NCBI RefSeq assembly: GCF_000718165.1
Contig: NZ_JOEY01000047.1
Location: 1 to 64,000 of the forward strand
Length of the DNA stretch: 64,000 bases
Source of the DNA: Streptomyces fulvoviolaceus
Lineage (GTDB): Bacteria > Actinomycetota > Actinomycetes > Streptomycetales > Streptomycetaceae
Direction: 5' to 3'
Part shown: positions 16,732 to 25,765 of the stretch, in pieces
How positions within the stretch are numbered: the first letter of the stretch is position 1
Layout of the letters: every line of letters begins with the position of its first letter
The notes under the pieces: generated by a model
What the model saw: only the letters and a program-made list of their open reading frames with translations
What the model was told of the DNA's origin: nothing
Databases searched by the model: none
Translations under genes and position numbers: made by a program

Positions 16732-17172
16732 CTACGCGCTGACGGGCCGAGACCAGGAAGGAGTAGTCCCAGTAACCCGGCACAGCGCCAGATACAGCGG
16801 TATCGGCGGCGTGTACGGAAGCGTGCCGTCCGGCCGGTGGATCAGGTCAGGGACACACGGGGCGTCATGGACGACCGCTCCGGTCACGTACTGCACGGGG
16901 GTGGGCCACTCCAGCGCGTAGTCGGAGTCGGCGGGAACGATCCACCACCAGTGCGCCTCATCGGCGTAGACGCACCCCACCCTCGGCAGTCGTGGCATGA
17001 CCAGCGGGCCGAGCAGGGCCGGCACCGCCACCGCGTCGCAGCCCAGCGGGGCCGTCATGCCCTCCGGCACGGACAGGCGCCGCGGGACTCCCGCCGCGCG
17101 CAGCCCGCGTCCGAGGCGGACCAGCGTGTCCAGGGTCAGTACCTGGCCGCCGGATCCGATCCTCACGCCCAT
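16732..17172 (-). CDS. Conserved hypothetical protein of the ATPase/XRE cluster
   Basis: The 146-residue protein starts at an ATG at 17172, ten bases inside the end of the ATPase gene. A GTG at 17166 that overlaps its stop by four bases (GTGA) is an alternative. Readable segments include RLSVPEGMTAPLGCDAVAVP, HWWWIVPADSDYALEWP and a proline-rich end. No catalytic motif stands out. The coupling to an RsbW-like ATPase gene suggests the two act together. Confidence 0.65.
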   Translation of the reverse strand: MGVRIGSGGQVLTLDTLVRLGRGLRAAGVPRRLSVPEGMTAPLGCDAVAVPALLGPLVMPRLPRVGCVYADEAHWWWIVPADSDYALEWPTPVQYVTGAVVHDAPCVPDLIHRPDGTLPYTPPIPLYLALCRVTGTTPSWSRPVSA

Positions 17173-17825
17173 GCGCCCCCCGTCCCGTGGCCGCGCGCTT
17201 CCACTTCCGGTGCGGCCGCCGTGCCGTGCTGGGCCTCCGCCTCGTCCTCTCCCCCCGAGCCGCCGGACGGCCCGGGCTTCGGGCGCGCCCCCCACCCCAG
17301 GTCGCCCCGCGCGCCGGCGTCCTCGCGAGGCTCGTCGGCCTGGCGGGGCAGCTCCGCCCAGACCAGCAGGCCGGGGCCGTGCTCGTGGGCGCCCCAGGCG
17401 TGGCTCAGGGACTCGACGAGGAGCAATCCCCTCCCGTGCTCCTCCTCGGGCCGCTGCGGGGACGGGCACGGCTCGCCCGGAGCCCAACCCTCGTCACGGA
17501 CGGCTATACGCACCAGATCGTCATCGTCGTGGAGCTCGCAGACCACACGACGGCTGGCGGTGTGCACGATGGCGTTGGTGACGAGTTCGGAGACCACGAG
17601 GGCCGCCGTGTCACACGTGTCCTCGCAGACCGACCAGCCGGTCAGTCTGGCCCTCGTCAGGCGTCTGGCCTGCGCGGGAGAACCCGGATGCGCGGCCAGC
17701 TCGAATCGGAACCGGCGCGCAGCAGCGGCCCTGTCGGGGCCCACTCCCACGGCAGCGCCGAGACCGGTGGGGCGGTCCGCAGTGGCGTCTGTTCCTAAGG
17801 GCGGGGACGGAATCACGCTTGCCAC
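17163..17825 (-). CDS. RsbW-like ATP-binding regulatory protein (HATPase_c family)
   Basis: The protein of about 220 residues has a GHKL ATP-binding domain of the kind found in Streptomyces anti-sigma-like proteins. The N box reads TAALVVSELVTNAIVHTAS, a G1-type segment IAVRDEGWAPG follows, then a G2-type EEHGRGLLLVESLSHAWG. The C-terminal 60 residues are low-complexity. A TTG at 17852 would add nine residues; I prefer the GTG at 17825. Such genes are typically paired with XRE-DUF5753 and DUF397 genes, as here on the other strand. That cluster type is linked to development and antibiotic control, from family knowledge. Confidence 0.8.
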   Translation of the reverse strand: MASVIPSPPLGTDATADRPTGLGAAVGVGPDRAAAARRFRFELAAHPGSPAQARRLTRARLTGWSVCEDTCDTAALVVSELVTNAIVHTASRRVVCELHDDDDLVRIAVRDEGWAPGEPCPSPQRPEEEHGRGLLLVESLSHAWGAHEHGPGLLVWAELPRQADEPREDAGARGDLGWGARPKPGPSGGSGGEDEAEAQHGTAAAPEVEARGHGTGGAWA

Positions 17826-17841
17826 TATCGCCCCGGCGTGA

Positions 17842-17877
17842 ACACTTGGCAAGTGTCACTCTGAAAAATGCAGAGTG
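17842..17877. promoter_or_regulatory. Double inverted repeat in the ATPase/XRE divergent promoter region
   Basis: Two adjoining perfect inverted repeats occur here: ACACTT-GGC-AAGTGT at 17842-17856, then CACTCTG-N7-CAGAGTG at 17857-17877. They lie just upstream of the ATPase gene and about 185 bases before the XRE gene. They are good candidates for the XRE protein's operator. Binding is inferred. Confidence 0.55.
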
Positions 17878-18021
17878 CTGTATGACGCGGTGAAGCGCCG
17901 TGGCACACTGCTCGCAACAGCACGTCGAGCGGCGCCAGTTGGGATCACCGGAGACCCGTACGTATCCGTACAGATCTTCGAATAGGTCTTCGAATGGCGC
18001 CGTAGGGCTGTCAGCATGCTT

Positions 18022-18051
18022 TTCGAGGATTTTGTGTTCGAGGATTTGGTG
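18022..18051 (+). repeat. Tandem 15-base repeat in the XRE gene leader
   Basis: TTCGAGGATTTTGTG (18022-18036) is followed directly by TTCGAGGATTTGGTG (18037-18051), ending just before the ribosome site and the GTG at 18062. A second close pair, TCTTCGAAT at 17975 and 17987, lies further upstream. Confidence 0.7.
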
Positions 18052-18061
18052 GAGGTGGAGG

Positions 18062-18922
18062 GTGAGCGAACCGCGGTCCGCGCCGACGGTCGGCCAGGTC
18101 GTGCTCGGCCGACGCCTGCTGGACCTGCGGGAACGCGCCGGGCTCAGGCGTGAGGAAGCCGCCCGTATCCTTCGCGTCGCCCCCGCCACGGTCCGCCGTA
18201 TGGAAATGGCCGAGGTCGGGCTCAAGATCCCGTACCTCCAACTCCTGCTGAAGGCCTACGGAGTCTCCGACGAGGAGGCCGATGGCTTCGTCCAGCTCGC
18301 CGAGGACGCCAACCGGCCCGGCTGGTGGCAGCGGTTCCACGACGTCCTGCCCGGCTGGTTCTCGATGCACGTCAGCCTGGAGGGCGCGGCCGGCCTCATC
18401 CGCCAGTACGAGCCGCACTTCGTGCCCGGACTGCTGCAGACCGAGGACTACGCGCGTGGCGTACTGCAGTCGGGCGCCATCGGCCAGACCAGCCCCGACG
18501 ACATCGAGCGCCATGTCGCCCTGCGCATGGAACGCCAGGGACTGCTCACCCGTCAGGACGCGCCCCGTTTGTGGGTCGTCATGGACGAGACCGTGCTGCG
18601 CCGCCCCGTCGGCGGCCCGGAGGTGATGCGTGCCCAGATCGACAAACTGCTCGAGGTCACGAAGCTGTCCAATGTGACGCTGCAGGTCGCCCCGTTCGCC
18701 AACGGACCGCACCCCGGCACGTACGGACCCTTCGTGCTCTTCCGATTTGCCGTGCCCGAACTTCCGGACATGGTCTACAGCGAGTACCTGACCGGCGCCG
18801 TCTACCTGGACGCGCGTGCCGAGGTGGCGACCCACCTCGAGGTCATGGACCGCATGGCGGCGCAGGCCGCTACAGCACATCGCACGAAGGAGATCCTCAA
18901 GGATCTCCGCAAGGAGCTGTGA
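18062..18922 (+). CDS. XRE-family regulator with DUF5753 (Scr1-type antitoxin-like) domain
   Basis: The 286-residue protein has an N-terminal helix-turn-helix at about residues 10-70 (LGRRLLDLRERAGLRREEAA). A DUF5753 domain follows, beginning near LIRQYEPHFVPGLLQTEDYA and containing MDETVLRRPVGG. It is one of the many Streptomyces XRE regulators encoded beside a DUF397 gene and an ATP-binding protein gene. The GTG at 18062 is preceded by GGAGG. The DUF397 ATG directly follows its stop, so the two are cotranscribed. It probably binds the inverted repeats at 17842-17877. Confidence 0.88.
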   Translation: MSEPRSAPTVGQVVLGRRLLDLRERAGLRREEAARILRVAPATVRRMEMAEVGLKIPYLQLLLKAYGVSDEEADGFVQLAEDANRPGWWQRFHDVLPGWFSMHVSLEGAAGLIRQYEPHFVPGLLQTEDYARGVLQSGAIGQTSPDDIERHVALRMERQGLLTRQDAPRLWVVMDETVLRRPVGGPEVMRAQIDKLLEVTKLSNVTLQVAPFANGPHPGTYGPFVLFRFAVPELPDMVYSEYLTGAVYLDARAEVATHLEVMDRMAAQAATAHRTKEILKDLRKEL

Positions 18923-19177
18923 ATGGATCGCATCAAGCCGCGCATACCCGTCTACAACGGCATGCCCGCCCGGGAGTTGGGGAGCGAAGGCTGGCACAAG
19001 CCGTGGAGCGGCGGCAACGGCGGCAACTGCCTGGAGGCGATGAAGCTCGCCGACGGCCGCATCGCCGTCCGCCAGTCCACCGACCCGGACGGTCCGGCGC
19101 TGATCTACACCACGGACGAGATGACGGCCTTCATCCAAGGGGCGAAGGCGGGGGAGGCGGACTTCCTGCTGTCATGA
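18923..19177 (+). CDS. DUF397 protein
   Basis: The 84-residue protein has the DUF397 pattern: WHKPWSGGNGGNCLEAMKL near the start, then RIAVRQSTDPDGPALIYT and TAFIQGAKAGEADF. DUF397 proteins are the usual partners of XRE-DUF5753 regulators and are thought to oppose them. The ATG touches the stop of the XRE gene. Confidence 0.9.
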   Translation: MDRIKPRIPVYNGMPARELGSEGWHKPWSGGNGGNCLEAMKLADGRIAVRQSTDPDGPALIYTTDEMTAFIQGAKAGEADFLLS

Positions 19178-19210
19178 CCTGCTTGGTGCTGAATTGATGG
19201 GTACTGATTA

Positions 19211-19999
19211 ATGGTTGAGATCGACACCGGCAAGCCGCATCCCGCGCGGATGTACGACTGGTACCTCGGCGGCAAGGACAACTACCCCGTCGACCAGGCG
19301 ATGGGCCGTCAGATGCTCGCCCTCGACCCGCGCGTGCCGGTGATGGCGCGGGTCAACCGGGCGTTCATGCAGCGGGCCACGCGCCGGCTGGCGGAAGACG
19401 GCGTACGGCAGTTCCTGGACGTCGGCACCGGCATTCCCACCGAGCCCAACCTCCACCAGATCGCTCAGCAGGTCGCGCCGGGGGCGCGCGTCGTCTACTG
19501 CGACAACGACCCGATCGTCCTGGCCCAGGCCGCCGCCCTGCTGAGCGGCACGGCGGAAGGGGCGACCGAGTACCTCCAGGCCGACTTCCGGGACCCGGAC
19601 GCCATCCTGGAGGGCGCGAGGAAGGTCCTGGACCTCAACCGTCCGATCGCGCTCTCGCTCGTCGCGCTGCTGCACTTCGTCTCCGACGAGGACGGCGCGC
19701 ACGAGCTGGTCCGCCGGCTGCTCGCCGAACTGCCCTCCGGCAGTTACCTGGTGGCCAGTCACGCGACGGCCGACTTCACGCCCGAGGAGTCGAAGGCGGC
19801 CACCGAGAAGCTCAAGGCCGCCGGTGTCACGCTGGCCCTGCGCTCCCGCGAGGAGTTCACCCGCTTCTTCGACGGCCTGGAACTCGTCGAACCCGGCGTC
19901 GAGGTACCGCAGTTGTGGCACCCCGAGCTGGGGGAGCCGGTGCCCGGGCAGGACGACGGGGTGATTCCGGGGTACGGGGCGGTGGGGCGCAAGCCCTAG
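19211..19999 (+). CDS. SAM-dependent methyltransferase, DUF574 family
   Basis: The 262-residue protein starts with a family-typical segment, HPARMYDWYLGGKDNYPVDQ. The SAM-binding glycine loop is FLDVGTGIPTEPN near residue 75, followed by the acidic position in VVYCDNDPIVLA. The family is abundant in Streptomyces, and substrates are unknown. It stands alone, 33 bases after the DUF397 gene, with a weak ribosome site. It may be read from the same transcript. Confidence 0.85.
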   Translation: MVEIDTGKPHPARMYDWYLGGKDNYPVDQAMGRQMLALDPRVPVMARVNRAFMQRATRRLAEDGVRQFLDVGTGIPTEPNLHQIAQQVAPGARVVYCDNDPIVLAQAAALLSGTAEGATEYLQADFRDPDAILEGARKVLDLNRPIALSLVALLHFVSDEDGAHELVRRLLAELPSGSYLVASHATADFTPEESKAATEKLKAAGVTLALRSREEFTRFFDGLELVEPGVEVPQLWHPELGEPVPGQDDGVIPGYGAVGRKP

Positions 20000-20011
20000 T
20001 TCCGCCGGGTG

Positions 20012-20716
20012 CTACACCCACGACCACATGCGCCGGGGAGCGTCCACCAGCCGGCTGACGGCCACCACCGGCAGGGGCGGCTGCTTCGCTTCTTGCCGGC
20101 CCAGGCTGAGCCCGTAGTAGATCTGCTCGATCGACGGCGGTCCGACCGCGAGGTTGCGCCGGACCGCCGCTGCGGACGACTCCTCACCGGTCTGCACGAG
20201 ATACGCCGCCGCCATCGTGCCCGTACGCCCGACGCCCGCGCCGCAGTGCACGAACACCGGCCCGGACGACTTGGCGACGACGTCCAGGAAGCGCTGCACC
20301 TGCTCGGACTTCGGCGTCTGCCCGTCACGGATGGGCAGCCGTACGACGTTCAGGCCGGCCTCGCGCGGTCCTGCGAGCTGGGACGCGCTGAGGTCCTCGG
20401 CGCGCAGGTCGACGACCGTGGTGAAGCCCATGCTCGCCAGCGACCGGTACCCGGCGGGGGAGGGGGCGGCGCCGCGCCACAGCAGTCCGTCGGTGTCGAC
20501 CGGCTGGAAGTTGTGGATGCCCTGCACGGTCCGGGTGCCCGCCGGGGCACCGGTCTCCTCGCGTACCCAGTACGACACGGCGAGGATGCCCAGCGCGCCG
20601 GTGGCCCACAGGGCGAGGTAACCGACGGCGAGGCCGAGGAGGATGCGCAGGGTGCGCCGTTGCAGCGGGCGCTTGTGGAAGGCAGGGCGGGGCAGAGTAG
20701 CGGTGAGGACAGCCAT
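20012..20716 (-). CDS. Membrane-anchored dual-specificity/tyrosine phosphatase-like protein
   Basis: The 234-residue protein has one N-terminal transmembrane helix at about residues 24-48 (ILLGLAVGYLALWATGALGI). A phosphatase domain follows with the P-loop HCGAGVGRTGT near residue 160. The general acid probably lies in LPIRDGQTP. The catalytic side is likely cytoplasmic or periplasmic depending on helix orientation, which I cannot settle. It is convergent to the methyltransferase gene. Confidence 0.85.
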   Translation of the reverse strand: MAVLTATLPRPAFHKRPLQRRTLRILLGLAVGYLALWATGALGILAVSYWVREETGAPAGTRTVQGIHNFQPVDTDGLLWRGAAPSPAGYRSLASMGFTTVVDLRAEDLSASQLAGPREAGLNVVRLPIRDGQTPKSEQVQRFLDVVAKSSGPVFVHCGAGVGRTGTMAAAYLVQTGEESSAAAVRRNLAVGPPSIEQIYYGLSLGRQEAKQPPLPVVAVSRLVDAPRRMWSWV

Positions 20717-20847
20717 GGGCGACCAGGGGGACTAGGGGACGCGGACGCCTTCGCATGGTAACCCGGGACCCGATGGGCCGTCTTGTCCGTGTACGCCCGC
20801 ATATGTGGCCCTTATGTACAGCTCTTGTGTGCAGCCCTTACGGCCGC

Positions 20848-21765
20848 TCAGTCGTCGTCGGTGTCCGCGTCACCGATGCCGACCACCGTGAGGTGGGCCC
20901 GCTCCAAGGTCGCGTCCTCCAGGCAGCCGCGCAGCCGCATCCGGTCGTGGTCGGTGAGCGGGGGCCGTACGACACCGGCGAACAGGCCGTTGCCCAGGTC
21001 GCCGAGGGTCGCGTGGCTCAGTGGAACGGAGGTCGAGTCCCGGCAGCGCTCCCAGATCTGCTCCGCGGCCAGGGAGCGCCGCGCGGCCGTCATGTCCGTG
21101 CCGCGCATGTCGACCTGGACGACCACGGAGGTCGCGGCGCTGTCGTTCCTGTCCTCGTCCCGGGTCTGGGTGAGGTCGGCGAGCCCCGCGACGAGCGCGC
21201 CGAGCAGGGCGACGCCCAGCACGCCGACGGCGGTCACGCGCGCGGTGCGGCCCCGGGAACGGGGAGCGATCAGCGGCGGCAGGTCCTCCAGATCGTCGTG
21301 CGCGGCGGGGTCGGGCGCGGTGAGGACGGCCAGCCGTCCGGCGAGCCGCCGCTCGGCGGGCTTGGCCGTCGCCGACGCGATCCGCTGCACCACCCAGGCG
21401 ATCCCGGACAGCAGCACACCGGTGACCATGAGCACCGGCACGAACACGTAGGTGCGCTCCGCCGGGTCCTCCAGCCACCGGAACCGGCCGCTGATCTCCG
21501 GCTCGGGCGCGCCGCGCAGCCTGGCCAGCGCGTCCTCCTGCCGTGCCGCCATCTCCCGCTGCCGCCGGTCCGAGTCGCGCAGCCGGTCCTCGATCCGGGT
21601 CAGCCGCCCCAGCAGCACGATGCCGAGCAGCATCACCTCGACGACCAGCAGCAGCACCCCGCACAACAGGGCCCGCTGCCACTGCCACCGGTACAGATAG
21701 ACGACGAGGTACGTCCCCGTCCCGGCCGCGGCCAGGCCTGCGAAGACGTAGGCGATCTTCCTCAT
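20848..21765 (-). CDS. Multi-span membrane protein, unknown function
   Basis: The 305-residue protein has about four hydrophobic helices: two near the N-terminus (residues 5-25 and 32-53), one near 110-130 (VPVLMVTGVLLSGIAWVV) and one near 180-200 (VTAVGVLGVALLGALVAGL). A charged coiled segment follows the second helix. The C-terminal 100 residues are probably extracytoplasmic. No family is recognised. Its ATG overlaps the stop of the upstream PEP-utilising enzyme gene (ATGA), so they are translated together. Confidence 0.7.
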   Translation of the reverse strand: MRKIAYVFAGLAAAGTGTYLVVYLYRWQWQRALLCGVLLLVVEVMLLGIVLLGRLTRIEDRLRDSDRRQREMAARQEDALARLRGAPEPEISGRFRWLEDPAERTYVFVPVLMVTGVLLSGIAWVVQRIASATAKPAERRLAGRLAVLTAPDPAAHDDLEDLPPLIAPRSRGRTARVTAVGVLGVALLGALVAGLADLTQTRDEDRNDSAATSVVVQVDMRGTDMTAARRSLAAEQIWERCRDSTSVPLSHATLGDLGNGLFAGVVRPPLTDHDRMRLRGCLEDATLERAHLTVVGIGDADTDDD

Positions 21766-23921
21766 GGCGCGTCCCCCGGCTGTACGTCACCGCTCGTCCC
21801 GTCGACGGTCAGACGGGAGCCGGCCGGGAAACGCCGCACGGCGTCCGTGGCACCGACGACCGCGGGCAGGCCGAACTCCCGGGCCAGCACGGCGAGATGG
21901 GACAAGGGGCTGCCGGTCTGGGCGACCAGGCCGGTGAGGCCGGGCAGCAGCGGGGCGAGTGCGGGGTCCAGGGTGCGCACGACGAGCACCGCGTCCGGCG
22001 GCCGGGCACCCGTCCCGTCCCAGACCGTCCCGACCGCGCGTCCACCGGACACGCCCCGCCCCTCGTCCCCGTCACTCCGCTCGGCCACGACCGTGCCGTC
22101 CGCGAGCCGGAAGGCGTCCGGCAGCGGCGGCGACTCGGCCGACGGCACCCGCTCGGCCAGACCGCCGGGCAGCGCCCCGTCGTCGAGGGCGGCGACGAGC
22201 TCCGGCCAGCGCAGCAGCCCCACGCGCCCGTCGTCCAACGCCAGCCGCCGCGCCGCCTCCCGCACAAGCCTGACCTGCAGCTCCTGCACCCAGCGAATCC
22301 GGAGACGGAGGGCCTCGCGGGGCGGGAGGGCGGGGATGGGGGAGCGGTGTGGGGTGGGGCGTTCGCCCGCGGCGACCGCGAGCGGTGCGGGGTGGCCCGT
22401 GGGTGTCTGTTCGTGGCCAAGCTGCTCCACGGTCGGTGTCCCCGGCTCCGGTACGGCCGCGCCGGAACTCGGGGGCAACCTCCTCCGCCCCCGCACGCTC
22501 GGCGCGGTCAGCGCAAGGACCACGGGCTCCTCGGCGACCACTTGGTCGTCGGGCACGCCCCGGGCGCGGGCCTCGGACAGGGCGGTCAGGGCCGTACCCG
22601 CCGCCGTGCGGTTCTTCGGCGGGTCGCGCAACAGGGCGCCCGCGAGGGTCTCCTGGGCGTGCAGGGACACCAGGACCGCGCGGGTCCAGCGAAGCTCCGT
22701 GGCCAGGGCGGGCAAGGGGAGTGCGGCGGGTGACGGGATCCGCGCCAGGCGGGCGTCGACGTCGGCCACCAGGTCCGTCGCGAGGCCGGGGAGCGCCGCG
22801 CTCAGGCGGCCCACCCGCCAGGCCGAGCCGAGCCTGCGCGCGCCCGGCGCAGGGTTGAGCAGCGCGAGCCACCGGTGCCGCGGAGGCACGGTACCGAGCA
22901 GACGCAGGTCGGCCGCGGCCCGCCCGCCGACCGTGGTGACCACCGGCACGGTCCGCAGCAGCCGGCGCGGTGCGCTGCCCCCGATGTCCAGTGCGGCGGC
23001 GAGCCCGCGGGCCATGGGCGCCACCCACAGGTCCTCCTCCAGCGGTGCCAGCTGCTCCGGCAGCGTCTCGGCGACCGGACCGGGCCCGAGCAGCCGTGCC
23101 CGGCGCGGCGGCCGCGCCGCCATCGCCGTGATGGGCCGGCTCTGGAACAGCCACAGCCGTCCGTCCGCGTCGAAGCCGAACTCGATGTCCTGCGGCCCAC
23201 CGAAGACCCGCCGGGCCTGCCGCGCGAGCCGCGCCAGGTGGGCCAGTTCGGAGCGGGTGAGCAGTGCGTCGGCCCGCGGCGGGTCCGTCCGCAGGAGACG
23301 TCCGTGCCGGCTCAGCCAGTAGTCGGTCCCGGCCTGCTCACCGCTGACCAGGGTGTCCGGCCCGCCGCGTACCGCGCTCACCAGCATCCGGTCGGCCCGC
23401 CCCTCGACGGGGTCGGCACCGAACATCACCCCGCCGACACGGGCGGTGAGCATCGGCTGCACGAGCACCGCCATCGGTGCCGTGGACCCGTCGGGCCGGT
23501 GCGCCGAGTCGAGCACGGTCGCCACCGCCGTACGGAAGGCCCGCCAGCCCCGCACGTCCAGCACGGAGGCGAACTGGCCCGCCAGGGACGACTCCTCCGT
23601 GTCCTCCTGCGGCGACGAGGACCGGACGACGAGGGAGCGGGCGCCGCCGTCCGAGAGTTCATTCCAGGCGCGACGCAGAGCGGTCTCGTCGGTGCCCGCG
23701 CCGTCGGGTATCACGAAGCCGGGGAGCACCGGCAGTCCGGCACCGACCGCGCGGGCGAGGTTCGCGGCCTTGGAGCCTGCTGCTCGGGGGACTGCGGCGA
23801 CGGGCTGCTCCAGCGGGACGGTGGCCGGGCCGTACGCCTCGACCGGGCCGGGCGCGACCTCGCCCCGGCGACCGTCCCCGTCGCGTGCACCCTCTCCGTG
23901 ACGTTCATCGAGCGTCGTCAT
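21762..23921 (-). CDS. PEP/pyruvate-binding, PEP-utilising phosphotransferase-like enzyme
   Basis: The 719-residue protein has the two domains of PEP synthase and rifampin phosphotransferase. The N-terminal nucleotide-binding part includes GSKAANLARAVGAGLPV and VRSSSPQEDTEESS, then DIEFGFDADGRLWLFQSRPI near residue 270. The C-terminal swivelling domain has the phosphohistidine motif TGSPLSHLAVLAREFGLPAV. The linker of about 300 residues is unlike PEP synthase. The start at 23921 follows GGAGG; an upstream extension is unlikely. The substrate may be a small molecule, as in Rph, but is unknown. It is coupled to the membrane protein gene. Confidence 0.75.
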   Translation of the reverse strand: MTTLDERHGEGARDGDGRRGEVAPGPVEAYGPATVPLEQPVAAVPRAAGSKAANLARAVGAGLPVLPGFVIPDGAGTDETALRRAWNELSDGGARSLVVRSSSPQEDTEESSLAGQFASVLDVRGWRAFRTAVATVLDSAHRPDGSTAPMAVLVQPMLTARVGGVMFGADPVEGRADRMLVSAVRGGPDTLVSGEQAGTDYWLSRHGRLLRTDPPRADALLTRSELAHLARLARQARRVFGGPQDIEFGFDADGRLWLFQSRPITAMAARPPRRARLLGPGPVAETLPEQLAPLEEDLWVAPMARGLAAALDIGGSAPRRLLRTVPVVTTVGGRAAADLRLLGTVPPRHRWLALLNPAPGARRLGSAWRVGRLSAALPGLATDLVADVDARLARIPSPAALPLPALATELRWTRAVLVSLHAQETLAGALLRDPPKNRTAAGTALTALSEARARGVPDDQVVAEEPVVLALTAPSVRGRRRLPPSSGAAVPEPGTPTVEQLGHEQTPTGHPAPLAVAAGERPTPHRSPIPALPPREALRLRIRWVQELQVRLVREAARRLALDDGRVGLLRWPELVAALDDGALPGGLAERVPSAESPPLPDAFRLADGTVVAERSDGDEGRGVSGGRAVGTVWDGTGARPPDAVLVVRTLDPALAPLLPGLTGLVAQTGSPLSHLAVLAREFGLPAVVGATDAVRRFPAGSRLTVDGTSGDVQPGDAP

Positions 23922-24296
23922 CGAACACCCTCCAGGACCGGCCGCCAACAGGGGGGACGCGCTGGGGTGGCCCTGCGCCTGACGGCAGAACGAAGGATGG
24001 GGACGGACCGCTGCCGGACCCGGACCTGGCACGACCTCAGGAACCGGGGGCGACGGCAGCACGCCTCCTGTTTCGATGATCCCACCGCTGTTTTGATTCA
24101 TGTAGCCCGGAAGCCACTTTTCGGTCATATCGCCGGAGAAATCCGGAGGGGGCAGGAGGGCGCCCGGGCGGCTGGTCCAGCCGCAGCAGTCCTGGGGTCG
24201 TTCCTGGGCAGGAGGGGGCGCGGGGCAGGCTCATCCGGAGGCAGGATCCCGTGGCTCGGCGGGCGGCGGGTTCGCCCGGAGACAGGGCCGCGTGGC

Positions 24297-25718
24297 TCAC
24301 TCCGGCGGCAGCGCCCCGCACAGTGCCTCCAGCGCCGCCCCGTACGCGTGCTCCGAGGGCGTCGCGTAGCCCACGACCAGCCCGTCGTGCGCCGTCATGT
24401 CCGTCTCCGGGTGCCGGAACCCGGCGAGTCCGTCGAGGGCGATGCCCTGCCAGGCGGCGGCCTTGACGGTCGACGGCTCGGTGCCCGGCGGCAGCCTCAG
24501 TACGGCGTGCAGCCCGGCCGCGACACCGGTGACCTCGACGTGCGGCGCGTGCGTGGCGAGCGCCGCGACGAGACGGTCCCGGCGACTCCGGTACCGCTGC
24601 CGCATACGCCGTACGTGACGGTCGTACGCCCCGGAGGAGATGAAATCCGCGAGGCTCAGCTGATCCGGCACGCTCGCCCACGCCTCGCGCTCGCCCTTCG
24701 CCGCGAGCACGTCGCCCACGTACCGCTCGGGGAGCACCATCCACCCCAGCCGCACCGCGGGCGACAGGCTCTTGCTGACCGAGCCGATGAGGATCACCCG
24801 CTCGGGGTCGAGGCTCTGGAGGGCCCCGACGGGCTTGCGGTCGTAACGGAACTCCCCGTCGTAGTCGTCCTCCAGCACGACCCCGCCACGCGCGCGTGCC
24901 CAGTCGATCACCGCGGCACGGCGCTCGGCGTGCAGCGGTCCGCCGGTCGGGAACTGATGCGCGGGCGTGAGCAGTACGGCCCGCTCCCGCCCCAATTCGC
25001 TGACGCGTGCCCCGTGTTCGTCGATCGGGAGGGGTACGGTCCGGACCCCCGCTGCCGCGAGCAACTCCCGGTGGAAGCTCAGCCCGTACGCCTCCACGGC
25101 CAGCGGGCCGCGCAGGACCGCCGCTCCGATTCCTCCGAAGAGCAGCCGCAGCCCGTGCGCGAAGCCGGAACAGACGACGATCCGGTCCGGCTCGGTGCGC
25201 ACGCCACGCGCGCGTGCCAGGTACTCGGCGAGGGCTTCCCGCAGTTCGACGCGGCCGGCCGGGTCACCCGGCCCGAACACCTCGTTGGGAGCCTGCTGGA
25301 GGGCCCGCCGGTAGGAGGCGAGCCAGGCCGCGCGCGGGAACGCCGACGCGTCCGGGGTGCCCTGCCGGAGGTCGTGCCGCGGTCCACGCGCGCGTGGAGG
25401 TTGTTTCGCGGGTGTTCCTACGGCGCCTCGCAGCGGCTCCGCTCGCTCGGCGACCAGGGTCCCCGAGCCCTGGCGGGCGGTGAGCCAGCCCTCCGCGACG
25501 AGCTCCGCGTACGCGTCGGCCACCGTGTTGCGGGCGACGCCCAGGTCGGCGGCGAGCGAGCGGTACGGCGGCAGCCGGGTGCCGGGAGCGAGCCGCCCGC
25601 CGCGCACGGCCTCCCGCAGCGCCCGGATCAACGCGGCCCTGCGCCCGCCCGGCCCGGACAGCTCCAGGTGCAGGTCGGCCCCGAGCCGCTCCGCGTAATT
25701 GACCCACGAATCCGTCAT
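24297..25718 (-). CDS. MocR/PdxR-type regulator (GntR HTH plus aminotransferase domain)
   Basis: The 473-residue protein joins a GntR winged helix at about residues 25-95 (LPPYRSLAADLGVARNTVAD) to a fold-type I aminotransferase domain. The PLP-binding lysine lies in GSVSKSLSPAVRLGWMV near residue 320. PdxR and MocR proteins usually sense pyridoxal phosphate and control a divergent gene. Here the divergent gene encodes an AhpD-like protein, only 47 bases away. I chose the ATG at 25718, since the ORF extension upstream crosses that promoter. Confidence 0.9.
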   Translation of the reverse strand: MTDSWVNYAERLGADLHLELSGPGGRRAALIRALREAVRGGRLAPGTRLPPYRSLAADLGVARNTVADAYAELVAEGWLTARQGSGTLVAERAEPLRGAVGTPAKQPPRARGPRHDLRQGTPDASAFPRAAWLASYRRALQQAPNEVFGPGDPAGRVELREALAEYLARARGVRTEPDRIVVCSGFAHGLRLLFGGIGAAVLRGPLAVEAYGLSFHRELLAAAGVRTVPLPIDEHGARVSELGRERAVLLTPAHQFPTGGPLHAERRAAVIDWARARGGVVLEDDYDGEFRYDRKPVGALQSLDPERVILIGSVSKSLSPAVRLGWMVLPERYVGDVLAAKGEREAWASVPDQLSLADFISSGAYDRHVRRMRQRYRSRRDRLVAALATHAPHVEVTGVAAGLHAVLRLPPGTEPSTVKAAAWQGIALDGLAGFRHPETDMTAHDGLVVGYATPSEHAYGAALEALCGALPPE

Positions 25719-25765
25719 GGAAATGCACCCTACAGCCGGTCTTTCCGGCCCATAGATTGATCCAC

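Noticed and set aside
20755..25760. Very long plus-strand ORFs opposite the PEP-utilising and MocR genes
   Set aside because: Shadows; both minus-strand genes have clear motifs throughout.
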